A DNA stretch of 7,611 bases, taken from positions 1 to 7,611 of the forward strand of contig JABHFC010000141.1 in assembly GCA_018676275.1 (NCBI GenBank), given 5' to 3'. Shown here in pieces: positions 1-6,701 of the stretch. The translations under genes and the position numbers were made by a program. The DNA comes from Gammaproteobacteria bacterium. GTDB taxonomy: Bacteria; Pseudomonadota; Gammaproteobacteria; Eutrophobiales; Eutrophobiaceae. The first letter of the stretch is position 1; the number at the start of each line of letters is the position of its first letter. The notes under the pieces were generated by a model, which was not told the DNA's origin, did no database searches, and worked only from the letters and a program-made list of their open reading frames with translations.

Positions 1-240
1 AGTGCCGTAGGTGTTAACAGCTTTATTGGCTAATTTATCTACCGACGCTGGGTCAGTAAGATCAGTTTGAATAAATCTTCCTTCGCTACCGGCTTCAGCA
101 ATTCGTTCAAGGACAGATTCTGCAGCAGAATTATTTCGACCGGCGATGATGACCTTTGTACCCAGACGCGCAAAGGCAACAGCAGTCGCAGCGCCAATGC
201 TGCCAGTGCCGCCTACAATAAGAGCAACTTTGTTCTCCAT
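1..240 (-). CDS. Short-chain dehydrogenase/reductase (SDR), N-terminal 80 residues only
   Basis: The reverse complement opens with ATG at 240-238 and stays open to the window edge, giving 80 codons; the rest of the gene lies outside. It encodes the start of a Rossmann-fold NAD(P)-dependent oxidoreductase. The first strand leads into the glycine-rich loop VGGTGSIG (residues 9-16). The second strand ends in AGRN (33-36), where a basic residue rather than an acid suggests NADP(H) preference. D60 in the TDLTD stretch is the usual adenine-contacting Asp, and VNTYGT (75-80) matches the segment just before the NNAG motif. The glycine spacing (G10, G13, G16) resembles extended or atypical SDRs more than the classical TGxxxGxG, while the rest looks classical. 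The catalytic Ser-Tyr-Lys residues are out of view, so substrate cannot be named. The ribosome-binding site is weak. It lies downstream of the hydrolase gene on the same strand, with a 234-bp gap. Confidence 0.88.
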   Translation of the reverse strand, partial: MENKVALIVGGTGSIGAATAVAFARLGTKVIIAGRNNSAAESVLERIAEAGSEGRFIQTDLTDPASVDKLANKAVNTYGT

Positions 241-310
241 ATTTACAATCACCAAATTGAATCAGGAAATTACTTCCAGCTTGAGTGTTTTGAGCTTGTA
301 ATGAGTAAGC

Positions 311-358
311 TTGATTTTATATCAATTTTATATTGAATTTCTATGGATTAATATTCAA
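311..358 (-). promoter_or_regulatory. Possible promoter of the SDR gene with overlapping AT-rich repeats
   Basis: This AT-rich stretch lies 70-120 bp before the SDR start on the minus strand. Read on that strand, TTGAAT (358-353) followed after 17 nt by CAATAT (335-330) is a poor but correctly spaced -35/-10 pair. On the plus strand, TTTTATAT occurs twice (315-322 and 326-333), offset by 11 bp, about one helical turn. The repeats are interleaved with TTGAT, ATCAA and ATTGA half-sites (311-315, 321-325, 332-336), forming two overlapping small inverted repeats. This could be a promoter with a regulator site, or simply AT-rich sequence. Confidence 0.25.
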
Positions 359-393
359 GACTGAATTTATGAGGATGGACTTTCAACAGATTT

Positions 394-412
394 ATTTGTG
401 CGACGCACAAAT
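394..412. promoter_or_regulatory. Perfect 19-bp palindrome, candidate operator
   Basis: The sequence ATTTGTGCG-A-CGCACAAAT has two exactly complementary 9-bp arms around one central base. It lies in the 234-bp gap between the hydrolase stop and the SDR start, about 154 bp before the SDR start and 62 bp past the hydrolase stop. No T-run follows in either direction, so it does not look like an intrinsic terminator. The symmetry and length fit a binding site for a dimeric repressor or activator (GntR-, TetR- and LacI-type sites have this general form). No regulator gene is in view, so the family is not assigned. Confidence 0.5.
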
Positions 413-474
413 GCAGAGTTATCGATCTTTAATTTTGCCGCCGCCCTGAGTAAGACAGGAGTCTCAGAAATAGC

Positions 475-1317
475 TCAGGACTTTAAAAAGTTTAGTACCA
501 GTTGTTCAAATTCCTCTTGATGCTCCACTTGTGCCCAGTGACCACAACGTTGAAAAATGTGCATGCGGGCGTTTTGCATAAGCTTCATCATTTGCAGGCC
601 AACTTCTAAAGCGCCGCCCTTATCTTCATGACCCCAGACAAGTAATGTAGCTACAGCTATTTCATTTAGATCAGAATATAAATCGCGTCGTGGCAAACCT
701 AACAAACGCATTTGTCCGGGATCCCGGCTGGCCTCAAATCGCTCGTTCAGGGTTTCTTCGGTAACCAGACTTGCATCATAAAGTAGACTCTCTACAAGTC
801 GACGCATTTTTTCCAGGCTGGGTCCTTCACCTGCATAATAGTTAATGATGTTATTCAAAGCCTCCTGAGGTTGAGGTTGAATAACAATACCGGCAGAAGT
901 TGGCTGACTGCCAATCAGGACAAGATGTTTTATTCGTTTCGGATTATGCAATTCAAGACCTAGCGCTGCCTGACCACCGAGGGAGTTTCCAATAAGGTCG
1001 ACAGCTTCATCAATACCTATCGCAGATAAAAACTGGTCGAGCATACGACCCATGTAATCGAAGAAGTCTTCTATTAATGCATCATTAAATTCGGATTTAC
1101 CGTAACCAGGCATGTCTACCATTATCATTCGATAGCCAGCTTGAGTAATTGCCGGAATATTTTGCTTGAAGTTACTCCATGCGGAAGCCCCGGGTCCTCC
1201 ACCGTGAATGCAAAGTAAAGGTAGGCCTTCACCTACATCGTTATAATGAATTCTTATGCCGTCGACCGTGGCAAAATGACTTGAACTCGATTCGGTAAAA
1301 TTTGATGTTGTATTCAT
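475..1317 (-). CDS. Alpha/beta hydrolase of the meta-cleavage-product (C-C bond) hydrolase family
   Basis: This 280-residue protein has the length and motif order of BphD/HsaD-type hydrolases, which split the vinylogous 1,5-diketones made by extradiol ring cleavage of aromatics or steroids. HGGGPGASAWSNF (38-50) forms the oxyanion region. The nucleophile elbow GNSLGG (110-115) carries Ser112. WGHED (228-232) supplies Asp232, and CGHWAQVEH (258-266) supplies His260 with the adjacent Trp261 typical of this family. The lid region (about 140-215) contains SLLYDASLVTEETLNERFEA (177-196), closely like BphD, including Arg193, which matches a substrate-binding Arg there. No signal peptide is visible, so it is cytoplasmic. 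The ATG at 1317 is the only sensible start although no good Shine-Dalgarno precedes it. No ring-cleavage dioxygenase or hydratase is in the window, so the true substrate is open; an ester or other C-C substrate is possible. Confidence 0.92.
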   Translation of the reverse strand: MNTTSNFTESSSSHFATVDGIRIHYNDVGEGLPLLCIHGGGPGASAWSNFKQNIPAITQAGYRMIMVDMPGYGKSEFNDALIEDFFDYMGRMLDQFLSAIGIDEAVDLIGNSLGGQAALGLELHNPKRIKHLVLIGSQPTSAGIVIQPQPQEALNNIINYYAGEGPSLEKMRRLVESLLYDASLVTEETLNERFEASRDPGQMRLLGLPRRDLYSDLNEIAVATLLVWGHEDKGGALEVGLQMMKLMQNARMHIFQRCGHWAQVEHQEEFEQLVLNFLKS

Positions 1318-1553
1318 TGGAGTTTAAAGATTGCAAGTTGTGATTTACTTGATCATTCTCTGCGCCCGGAATACACAATCGGGGTAAATGACCATGTGTT
1401 TCAATGTATCACAGTGCACCAGAAAGTAACAACAAGGTCACGATAGCCATTTCTTAAAACATAGCAATGTGTAGCTACTGACCATATCGTCCAGCAAGTG
1501 TTATTCTCAGTTAGGGGAAATAACAATAATGAATTAAGTGGAGAAACCCAATA
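1318..1553. promoter_or_regulatory. Divergent intergenic region between the C-C hydrolase and the GGT-family gene
   Basis: These 236 bp separate two divergently transcribed genes, so they should hold both promoters. I find no convincing -35/-10 pair in either direction; TTGAAA on the minus strand (1404-1399) is a good -35-like hexamer but lacks a good partner. A small inverted repeat CAAGT/ACTTG (1334-1338, 1347-1351) lies close to the hydrolase start. No RNA gene or credible small reading frame was seen. Confidence 0.4.
1499..1525. promoter_or_regulatory. 7-bp inverted repeat before the GGT-family gene, candidate operator
   Basis: TGTTATT (1499-1505) and AATAACA (1519-1525) are exact inverted copies separated by 13 nt, with arm centres 20 bp apart, about two helical turns. 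The repeat ends 28 nt before the GGT-family start codon, so a bound dimer would sit over the likely promoter or leader. The Shine-Dalgarno GGAG (1540-1543) lies downstream of it. An arm of this length could arise by chance in a 236-bp gap. Confidence 0.3.
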
Positions 1554-3227
1554 ATGATAAGACGAATATCCTTTGTAATGATTAGCTGTATTTGTGTCAC
1601 GGCTTCTCATCTGATTTGGGCACAGGATCATACGCAGGCACGTTCAATGATTATTTCTGAAAAGGGTATTGTAGCGAGCGAGCATCCTCTTGCCTCGCAG
1701 GCAGCGGCGATGATCCTCGCCGAAGGTGGTCACGCTGTCGATGCTGCTATCGCAGCAAATGCTGTGATGGGTGTTGTTGCACCTATGTGGAATGGTATCG
1801 GTGGTGATCTTTTTGCCATTGTCTACGATGCCAAGACTGATTCATTGCATGGTCTGAATGCGAATGGCTGGGCGCCGGCAAATCTGACACTTGAGCAACT
1901 GAAATCTACTGATGTTGAACATCCAACCGGAATACACGCGGTTACGATACCGGGTGCTGTCGCCGGATGGGGAGTTTTGCATGATCGTTTCGGTAATAAA
2001 CCGATGTCGCGATTGCTCGCTGCTTCTATTACCTATGCGAAAAATGGGTTTCCCGTCGCAGAGCGTAACGCGCGTGCCTGGTCCATGTTTAAGGAAATGT
2101 TAGCTGACAAAAATGCGAAGGCGCTGTACTTACCCGATGATCTCGCACCGACAATCGGACAGGTATTTGAAAACCCTGATCTGGCCTGGTCGCTTGAGCA
2201 GATCGCCAGTGGTGGCGTAAACGCCTTTTATCGTGGCGAAATCACCGGGCGGATACTTGCTTACTCCAAAGCGCTTGGCGGTAAACTATCTGCCGCGGAT
2301 TTTGATGAATACAGACCCGAATGGGTAAAGCCCTTATCGACTGAATATCGTGGTTGGACGGTTTACGAATTGCCTGCACCTACGCAGGGCATAGCCGCAT
2401 TGAGTATGTTGAATATATTGGAAAACGTAGCCTTGCAGAAGTATGGACATAATTCAGTTGCCTCTCTTCACAACATGATAGAGGCGAAAAAACTGGCTTA
2501 TGCCGATATGGAAAAACATGTCGCCGATGCACACTTCGTTACGATACCCAATGCTGAAATATTATCAAAACCCTACGCCCAATCACGTGCCAGCTTAATC
2601 GATCAGAAACGTGCAAACTGCGATGTTAGTGCTGGTACCTTACCGGATCATGGTGGTGATACCACTTATCTCAGTGTTGTCGACGCTGAAGGTAATATGG
2701 TGTCGTTGATCCAGAGTATCTATTACCCGTTTGGCTCTGGGTTAGTGGCAGAAGGCACCGGTTTCGCATTACAAAACCGCGGTCAACTATTCAACCTTGA
2801 TGTAAACCATCCAAATGTTTTTGCACCGCGCAAGCGTCCATTACACACAATTATTCCGGCATTTATGGAAAAAGATGATGTAAAAATTGCGTTTGGAATT
2901 ATGGGTGGTTGGAATCAGGCTCAGGCGCATGCGCAATTTGTATCCAACATCGTTGATCATAAAATGAATATTCAGGCGGCAATGGAAGCACCCCGTTTTT
3001 CGAAATGGACCTTCGCCGGTTGCGATGTAATGATTGAAGCGCGACTGAAAGAACCCATACGCGCAGGTTTGACCGGGCTTGGGCACGAGCTGACAGTAAA
3101 GGAAGATTTCTCCGAGTATATGGGTGGAGGGCAGGCAGTGAAGCGCAATTTTTCCACGAAAGTTAATTTTGGTGCATCAGATCCCCGTAAAGATGGTGCG
3201 GCGATACCAGAACCTTTAGCAAAGTGA
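1554..3227 (+). CDS. Gamma-glutamyltransferase-family Ntn hydrolase, probably an acylase/amidase rather than a true GGT; Sec-exported
   Basis: This 557-residue protein spans the whole GGT fold. Residues 1-23 form a signal peptide (RR, hydrophobic core, likely cut after A23), so it is periplasmic. The precursor should self-cleave before Thr370 in GGDTTYLSVVD (367-377), giving a large subunit of about 346 residues and a small one of 188, close to E. coli Ggt. Conserved features are the GIGGDLF region (81-87), the FGSG turn (393-396) and GG451-452. By motif alignment from memory, residues that hold the gamma-glutamyl group in E. coli Ggt are changed: Arg114 to Asn104, Asn411 to Tyr390, Asp433 to Leu412 and Ser462-Ser463 to His431-Thr432. 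The roughly 10-residue lid loop is absent. LQNRG (406-410) and RPLHTIIP (428-435) resemble GGT-like cephalosporin acylases, YwrD and oxamate amidohydrolase. GGAG at 1540-1543 supports the ATG. The next gene follows after 12 nt. Confidence 0.94.
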   Translation: MIRRISFVMISCICVTASHLIWAQDHTQARSMIISEKGIVASEHPLASQAAAMILAEGGHAVDAAIAANAVMGVVAPMWNGIGGDLFAIVYDAKTDSLHGLNANGWAPANLTLEQLKSTDVEHPTGIHAVTIPGAVAGWGVLHDRFGNKPMSRLLAASITYAKNGFPVAERNARAWSMFKEMLADKNAKALYLPDDLAPTIGQVFENPDLAWSLEQIASGGVNAFYRGEITGRILAYSKALGGKLSAADFDEYRPEWVKPLSTEYRGWTVYELPAPTQGIAALSMLNILENVALQKYGHNSVASLHNMIEAKKLAYADMEKHVADAHFVTIPNAEILSKPYAQSRASLIDQKRANCDVSAGTLPDHGGDTTYLSVVDAEGNMVSLIQSIYYPFGSGLVAEGTGFALQNRGQLFNLDVNHPNVFAPRKRPLHTIIPAFMEKDDVKIAFGIMGGWNQAQAHAQFVSNIVDHKMNIQAAMEAPRFSKWTFAGCDVMIEARLKEPIRAGLTGLGHELTVKEDFSEYMGGGQAVKRNFSTKVNFGASDPRKDGAAIPEPLAK

Positions 3228-3239
3228 GATGGGAAAGCT

Positions 3240-5123
3240 ATGATTAAAAATTTATTCAATAAATTAAAATTACTATCTGGTAATTTTACTAATCTCGTAA
3301 AACAAAATACAAACACCGCTTCACGGAGGCGTTTTTTGGGTGGATTGTTGACAGGTTCTGGGGTGGCCCTGATTCCAGGCTTGAGCCATGCAGCGAAAAA
3401 TAAGCACCCCTCAGGAGGAGCAATATCTCCGATAATTGACTCCACCCTGCGTGCAGATTTTTTATTCACCAATGGCCATGTTATTACATTGGACGGGGAC
3501 TCGAATATCAGTGAAGCAATCGCGATCCGAGGTTCGAAAATTATTGCCGTCGGTAAAACCGCTGAGTTAGAGGCGCAAACATCCCCTGAGACTCAGCGAA
3601 TCGACTTAAAGGGGCGTAGCGTCCTGCCTGGTTTTTTCGATACACATCCACACATGGATAGGGAGGGGCTAAAAAGTTTGGGTGGTGAGTCACTGGCCGA
3701 TGCTGACTCAGTGGCCGCCATTGTTGAGCGAGTTGCAGAAGCGGCGAGCAAAGCGAAGCCGGAAGAATGGATTGTCTTTATGCCCATGGGGGCACCGCCG
3801 TTCGACTATGTGAATAATCCAAAGTTGCTTAAAGAAGGACGTTTTCCTAATCGTCATGATCTGGATAGGGTTGCCCCTAATAATCCGGTTTATATTCGTA
3901 GCGTCTGGGGTTGGTGGACTCGTCCTCCTTTTCCAGCGGTGGCTAATAGTCAGGCCTTGCGTCGTTGTGGTATCACTGCTGCTACTGTTGATCCCTATAA
4001 CATCAACATAGAACGGGATCGCAGTGGCAATCCAACGGGAGTGTTTCTTGAAACCAACCGCACCTCCTTACTCGAGCACACCCTGTTCCGTGATCTTCCA
4101 CGTTTTAGCTATGGAGATCGCCTGGAATCGATACGCATTGGTTCAAAAATCTACAATGGTTTTGGTACAACATCAGCATATGAAGCGCATGGGTTGACGC
4201 CGGATTTACTGCGGGCTTATCGTGAAATCGACGAGCGCGGAGAGCTTTCGGTGCGCATGTCCGCAGCACTGAGTCTCCCTGCTTCTTCCATGAGTCGTGA
4301 ACGTCTTATAGATGTCCTGGACCAATGGGCACCAGCGGCGGGTGGTCGAGGTATGTCCAGTGGCAACTTCCGTGTTTCAGGGGTGACACTTGACCACGCT
4401 GATCCAAAGATTGCCGCTGCAGTTGCCGCGGATTATCCGAATGTGCAATGGGCGGGAAAGTACGCACAAGGCATCACTGAATCTGAATTCGTCGAGATTG
4501 GTATAGAAGCGGCTAAACGCAAACTAAGGTTGAATTTTGTCATTGCGACGAGCCCTTATCACGATATTGATCGAAAACTTGATATGCTTGAGAAGATTGA
4601 CAGAGAGGCGTCAATCAAAGATTTACGCTGTGTTGGTTTTCATATGATCAATGCAACACCAAAACAACTTCGCAGGATCCGTGAATTGGGCCTGGTTATT
4701 ACTATGACACCTTCTTTCATCTATTCGCAGGCAGCGGAACTCCGCTTGGACAAACTTGGTCAGGATGCCTGCCCCATGCGTGAGGTACTCGATGCAGGGA
4801 TACCATTGACACTGGGTTCGGATAATGTGCCTCCATCCATGTTTTTCACTGCCTGGGAAGCTCTTGTACGTTGGGACGAGATAGGACAACAATATCTTGG
4901 GAAAAGTCGATTAGAACGGGAAGAGGTACTGCGCATGTGCTGCCAAAACCCGCATTACCTGAACTGGGAAGAAGACAGTCGAGGTATCATTGCAGCTGGT
5001 ATGGCTGCCGAATTAATGGTTTACGATGCCGACCCGCTAAGTTGTGACATTAACCTGCTACCCCAACTGACACCCGTGTTGACCATGCTCGATGGTCGAA
5101 TTGTGTATGACGCGGGTTCATAG
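3240..5123 (+). CDS. Tat-exported YtcJ-like amidohydrolase (amidohydrolase_3 family) with a divergent metal site
   Basis: This is a 627-residue protein. After a 27-residue N-region comes the twin-arginine motif SRRRFLGG (28-35), a hydrophobic stretch and a likely cleavage site after SHA (A51); Tat export fits a metalloenzyme folded before transport. The beta-sandwich start (about 70-125) leads to LPGFFDTHPHMD (129-140) with metal ligands His136 and His138. The barrel continues to RCVGFHMI (463-470) with probable ligand His468, and LGSDN (525-529) with Asp528. The C-terminal sandwich includes GMAAELMVYDADPL (587-600). Two expected ligands are missing: the strand-4 Lys is Thr383 (FRVSGVTLD), and the HAIGD motif is replaced near Ala436. 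YtcJ relatives include N-substituted formamide deformylase, so cleavage of an amide or cyclic C-N bond is likely, with unknown substrate. It is cotranscribed with the GGT-family gene; GGGAA at 3231-3235 is close to the ATG. Confidence 0.94.
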   Translation: MIKNLFNKLKLLSGNFTNLVKQNTNTASRRRFLGGLLTGSGVALIPGLSHAAKNKHPSGGAISPIIDSTLRADFLFTNGHVITLDGDSNISEAIAIRGSKIIAVGKTAELEAQTSPETQRIDLKGRSVLPGFFDTHPHMDREGLKSLGGESLADADSVAAIVERVAEAASKAKPEEWIVFMPMGAPPFDYVNNPKLLKEGRFPNRHDLDRVAPNNPVYIRSVWGWWTRPPFPAVANSQALRRCGITAATVDPYNINIERDRSGNPTGVFLETNRTSLLEHTLFRDLPRFSYGDRLESIRIGSKIYNGFGTTSAYEAHGLTPDLLRAYREIDERGELSVRMSAALSLPASSMSRERLIDVLDQWAPAAGGRGMSSGNFRVSGVTLDHADPKIAAAVAADYPNVQWAGKYAQGITESEFVEIGIEAAKRKLRLNFVIATSPYHDIDRKLDMLEKIDREASIKDLRCVGFHMINATPKQLRRIRELGLVITMTPSFIYSQAAELRLDKLGQDACPMREVLDAGIPLTLGSDNVPPSMFFTAWEALVRWDEIGQQYLGKSRLEREEVLRMCCQNPHYLNWEEDSRGIIAAGMAAELMVYDADPLSCDINLLPQLTPVLTMLDGRIVYDAGS

Positions 5124-5168
5124 TAAAGAAATTCTTGGCCATTGATAATCAGATAGAGGAATTGTCAT

Positions 5169-5198
5169 ATGGCTACGCATCATTGTGGCGCGCGATGA
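5169..5198 (+). CDS. Possible 9-codon leader peptide or gene remnant
   Basis: ATG at 5169-5171 opens a 9-codon frame (MATHHCGAR) ending in TGA at 5196-5198. It is preceded by AGAGGA (5155-5160) with an 8-nt spacer, an excellent ribosome-binding site for so short a frame. The stop lies in the right arm of the 5176-5202 inverted repeat. The frame stays open past the TGA for about 39 more codons, ending in TGA just before the next gene. It could be a leader peptide, a decayed gene or chance. The promoter candidate for the downstream gene lies after it, which argues against attenuation of that transcript. Confidence 0.18.
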   Translation: MATHHCGAR

Positions 5199-5202
5199 TG
5201 CG
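5176..5202. repeat. Inverted repeat with 8-bp arms in the 5124-5324 gap
   Basis: CGCATCAT (5176-5183) and ATGATGCG (5195-5202) are exact inverted copies around an 11-nt spacer rich in GC alternation (5184-5194). The right side is followed by an A-rich run (5203-5213) rather than T residues, and the left side read on the other strand has no T-run, so it is not a convincing terminator. It sits 52 nt after the YtcJ-like stop and about 60 bp before the -10 box of the next gene. An mRNA hairpin or an operator are both possible. Confidence 0.4.
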
Positions 5203-5261
5203 AACAAAAAAGAAAGTCGGCCCCGCGCTTTGATAATTCGCTTACGGTGCTGTATTTCCTT

Positions 5262-5267
5262 TATAAT
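5262..5267 (+). promoter_or_regulatory. Consensus -10 box (TATAAT) for the third hydrolase gene
   Basis: A perfect TATAAT lies 57 nt before the start codon at 5325, in an AT-rich stretch. The -35 is poor: TTCGCT (5237-5242, 19-nt spacer) and CTTACG (5241-5246, 15-nt spacer) each match only about half the consensus. TTGATA at 5230-5235 is good but too far upstream. A weak -35 beside a strong -10 would fit a promoter helped by an activator. It implies that the third gene can be transcribed apart from the two-gene unit before it. Confidence 0.45.
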
Positions 5268-5324
5268 TTAAATATTGTGAAAATTCCGTGTGTGCAAGAA
5301 AGACTTATCTACTGAGGAAATGTT

Positions 5325-6692
5325 ATGAGACCTGTTAATTTTAAAAAGTCAGTAAGCAGTAATAAGTTGAATTTAATTAGTTTCATTTCGTTACTTCTAA
5401 TTTCACTAATCATTAACGGCAACGCAGTAGCAGCTGAGTGGACAATAATTCACGCTGGGAAACTACTCAGTGTGCCTGGTGAGCCAGTACTTACGGAAAA
5501 GAGTATCGTTATTAAAGCCGGGACAATAGAACGTATCGTTGATGGTTATATTAAATCAACGGAACTTGGCGCTGTAAAACCGGAAGACGTATCACTAATT
5601 GATTTATCCGACTTTTTCGTTTTACCCGGTCTGATTGATATGCATACCCATCTTAGTTTGGAAATTACTCCACGACTAAGATATGAGGGAGTTGAGAGGT
5701 CTCAGGCTTACCGGGCTCTACGTGGCGCCAGGAATGCTAAACGTACACTGGATGTGGGAATTACCACGGTCAGGAACGTCGGTGGAGGACAGGAAATGTT
5801 GGCATTGCGTGATGCCATTGCTGAAAATCTTGTTATTGGGCCAAGAGTATTTGCCGTGGGCGGTGGGATTGGTGTAACGGGAGGACACATGGACACACAT
5901 GGCTTGTTGCCGGAAGTTACCGATCTTATTGCACGACCAGAAATCTGTGACGGGGTTGCTGAATGTCGTCACTCTGCACGACTTTTAATTCGTAAGGGTG
6001 CTGATCATATCAAAATTGCAACAACAGGCGGTGTCGTCTCTGAAAGTGGTGCTGGTTTAAATCAGCAAATGTTTGAAGATGAAATCAAGGCCATCGTCGA
6101 TACGGCACATAGTATGAATCGTAAAGTTGCAGCGCATGCTCATGGCCTTGACGGTATAAATGCTGCGTTACGTGCCGGTGTAGATTCAATCGAACATGGT
6201 ACTTTTCTTGACAAGGAATCAATACGCTTATTTAAACGAAATGATGTATACCTGGTACCGACGCTGTTAGCTCCTGCACTTTTAGGTGCAAAGATGCTGG
6301 GCGAAAATTCTCCTTTGCCCTTACCACAACAGAAGAAGGCAAGATTAGCGATGACACGAGCAAAAACATATGCACGTGACGCGCACAAAGGTAATGTAAA
6401 AATTGCATTTGGAACCGATGCCGGTGTTTTTCCCCATGGTATGAATACTAAGGAATTCAGATACCTTGTTGAATGGGCAGGTATGAGTCCGATGGAAGCT
6501 ATTAAGACTGCAACCGTCAACGCTGCAGATTTGCTCGGGCAGTCTGAAACACTTGGTACCTTAAGTGTTGGAAAATACGCCGACCTGATTGCCGTAAACG
6601 GCGATCCACTAGCAGATGTTACCGAACTCGAGAACGTGAAATTTGTGATGAAAGAAGGCGTAGTTTACAAAAACGATAACAAGTCCGATTAA
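5325..6692 (+). CDS. Sec-exported binuclear-metal amidohydrolase (imidazolonepropionase / Xaa-Arg dipeptidase-like)
   Basis: This 455-residue protein starts with a signal peptide: KK at 7-8, a hydrophobic core at about 16-31, and AVAA before E38 as the likely cut. The mature enzyme is therefore periplasmic. All binuclear-site ligands are visible: His107 and His109 in LIDMHTH (103-109), the bridging Lys230 in DHIKI (227-231), His271 in AAHAHG (269-274), His291 in SIEHG (288-292), and Asp365 in GTDAG (363-367). TTGGVVSESG (233-242) and the C-terminal GTLSVGKYADLIAVNGDPL (411-429) are typical of the subgroup holding bacterial dipeptidases for Xaa-Arg/Xaa-Lys (Cc2672/Sgx9260 type) and prolidase-like enzymes. 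A dipeptide or N-acyl amino acid is therefore the best substrate guess. Cys208 and Cys214 could form a disulfide. GAGGA at 5314-5318 fixes the start. It follows the YtcJ-like gene by 201 bp and converges with the tRNA-ispB unit. Confidence 0.95.
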   Translation: MRPVNFKKSVSSNKLNLISFISLLLISLIINGNAVAAEWTIIHAGKLLSVPGEPVLTEKSIVIKAGTIERIVDGYIKSTELGAVKPEDVSLIDLSDFFVLPGLIDMHTHLSLEITPRLRYEGVERSQAYRALRGARNAKRTLDVGITTVRNVGGGQEMLALRDAIAENLVIGPRVFAVGGGIGVTGGHMDTHGLLPEVTDLIARPEICDGVAECRHSARLLIRKGADHIKIATTGGVVSESGAGLNQQMFEDEIKAIVDTAHSMNRKVAAHAHGLDGINAALRAGVDSIEHGTFLDKESIRLFKRNDVYLVPTLLAPALLGAKMLGENSPLPLPQQKKARLAMTRAKTYARDAHKGNVKIAFGTDAGVFPHGMNTKEFRYLVEWAGMSPMEAIKTATVNAADLLGQSETLGTLSVGKYADLIAVNGDPLADVTELENVKFVMKEGVVYKNDNKSD

Positions 6693-6701
6693 TTTTATAA
6701 G

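Noticed and set aside
67..336. An 89-codon plus-strand open frame at the left edge
   Set aside because: It is antisense to the SDR Rossmann segment and runs into AT-rich non-coding DNA.
1379..1386. An 8-bp match (TCGGGGTA) to the tRNA-Pro 3' acceptor end, as a possible attachment-site copy
   Set aside because: Only 8 bases match and the flanks differ; a match of this length is expected by chance at an appreciable rate, and no integrase is present.
1394..1416. A possible CRP site (TGTGT ... TCACA) before the GGT-family gene
   Set aside because: The spacing between half-sites is 9 nt rather than 6, and the left half-site is imperfect.
1401..1631. A 76-codon minus-strand open frame across the divergent promoter region
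   Set aside because: It overlaps the signal-peptide start of the GGT-family gene, has no recognisable domain, and its composition looks like translated non-coding sequence.
2972..3472. A 166-codon minus-strand open frame spanning the junction of the two exported hydrolase genes
   Set aside because: It is antisense to two genes with clear family motifs and is best read as a shadow frame.
6140..6520. A 126-codon minus-strand open frame inside the third hydrolase
   Set aside because: It is antisense to the His271-Asp365 catalytic region of a confident gene, with no ribosome-binding site or domain.
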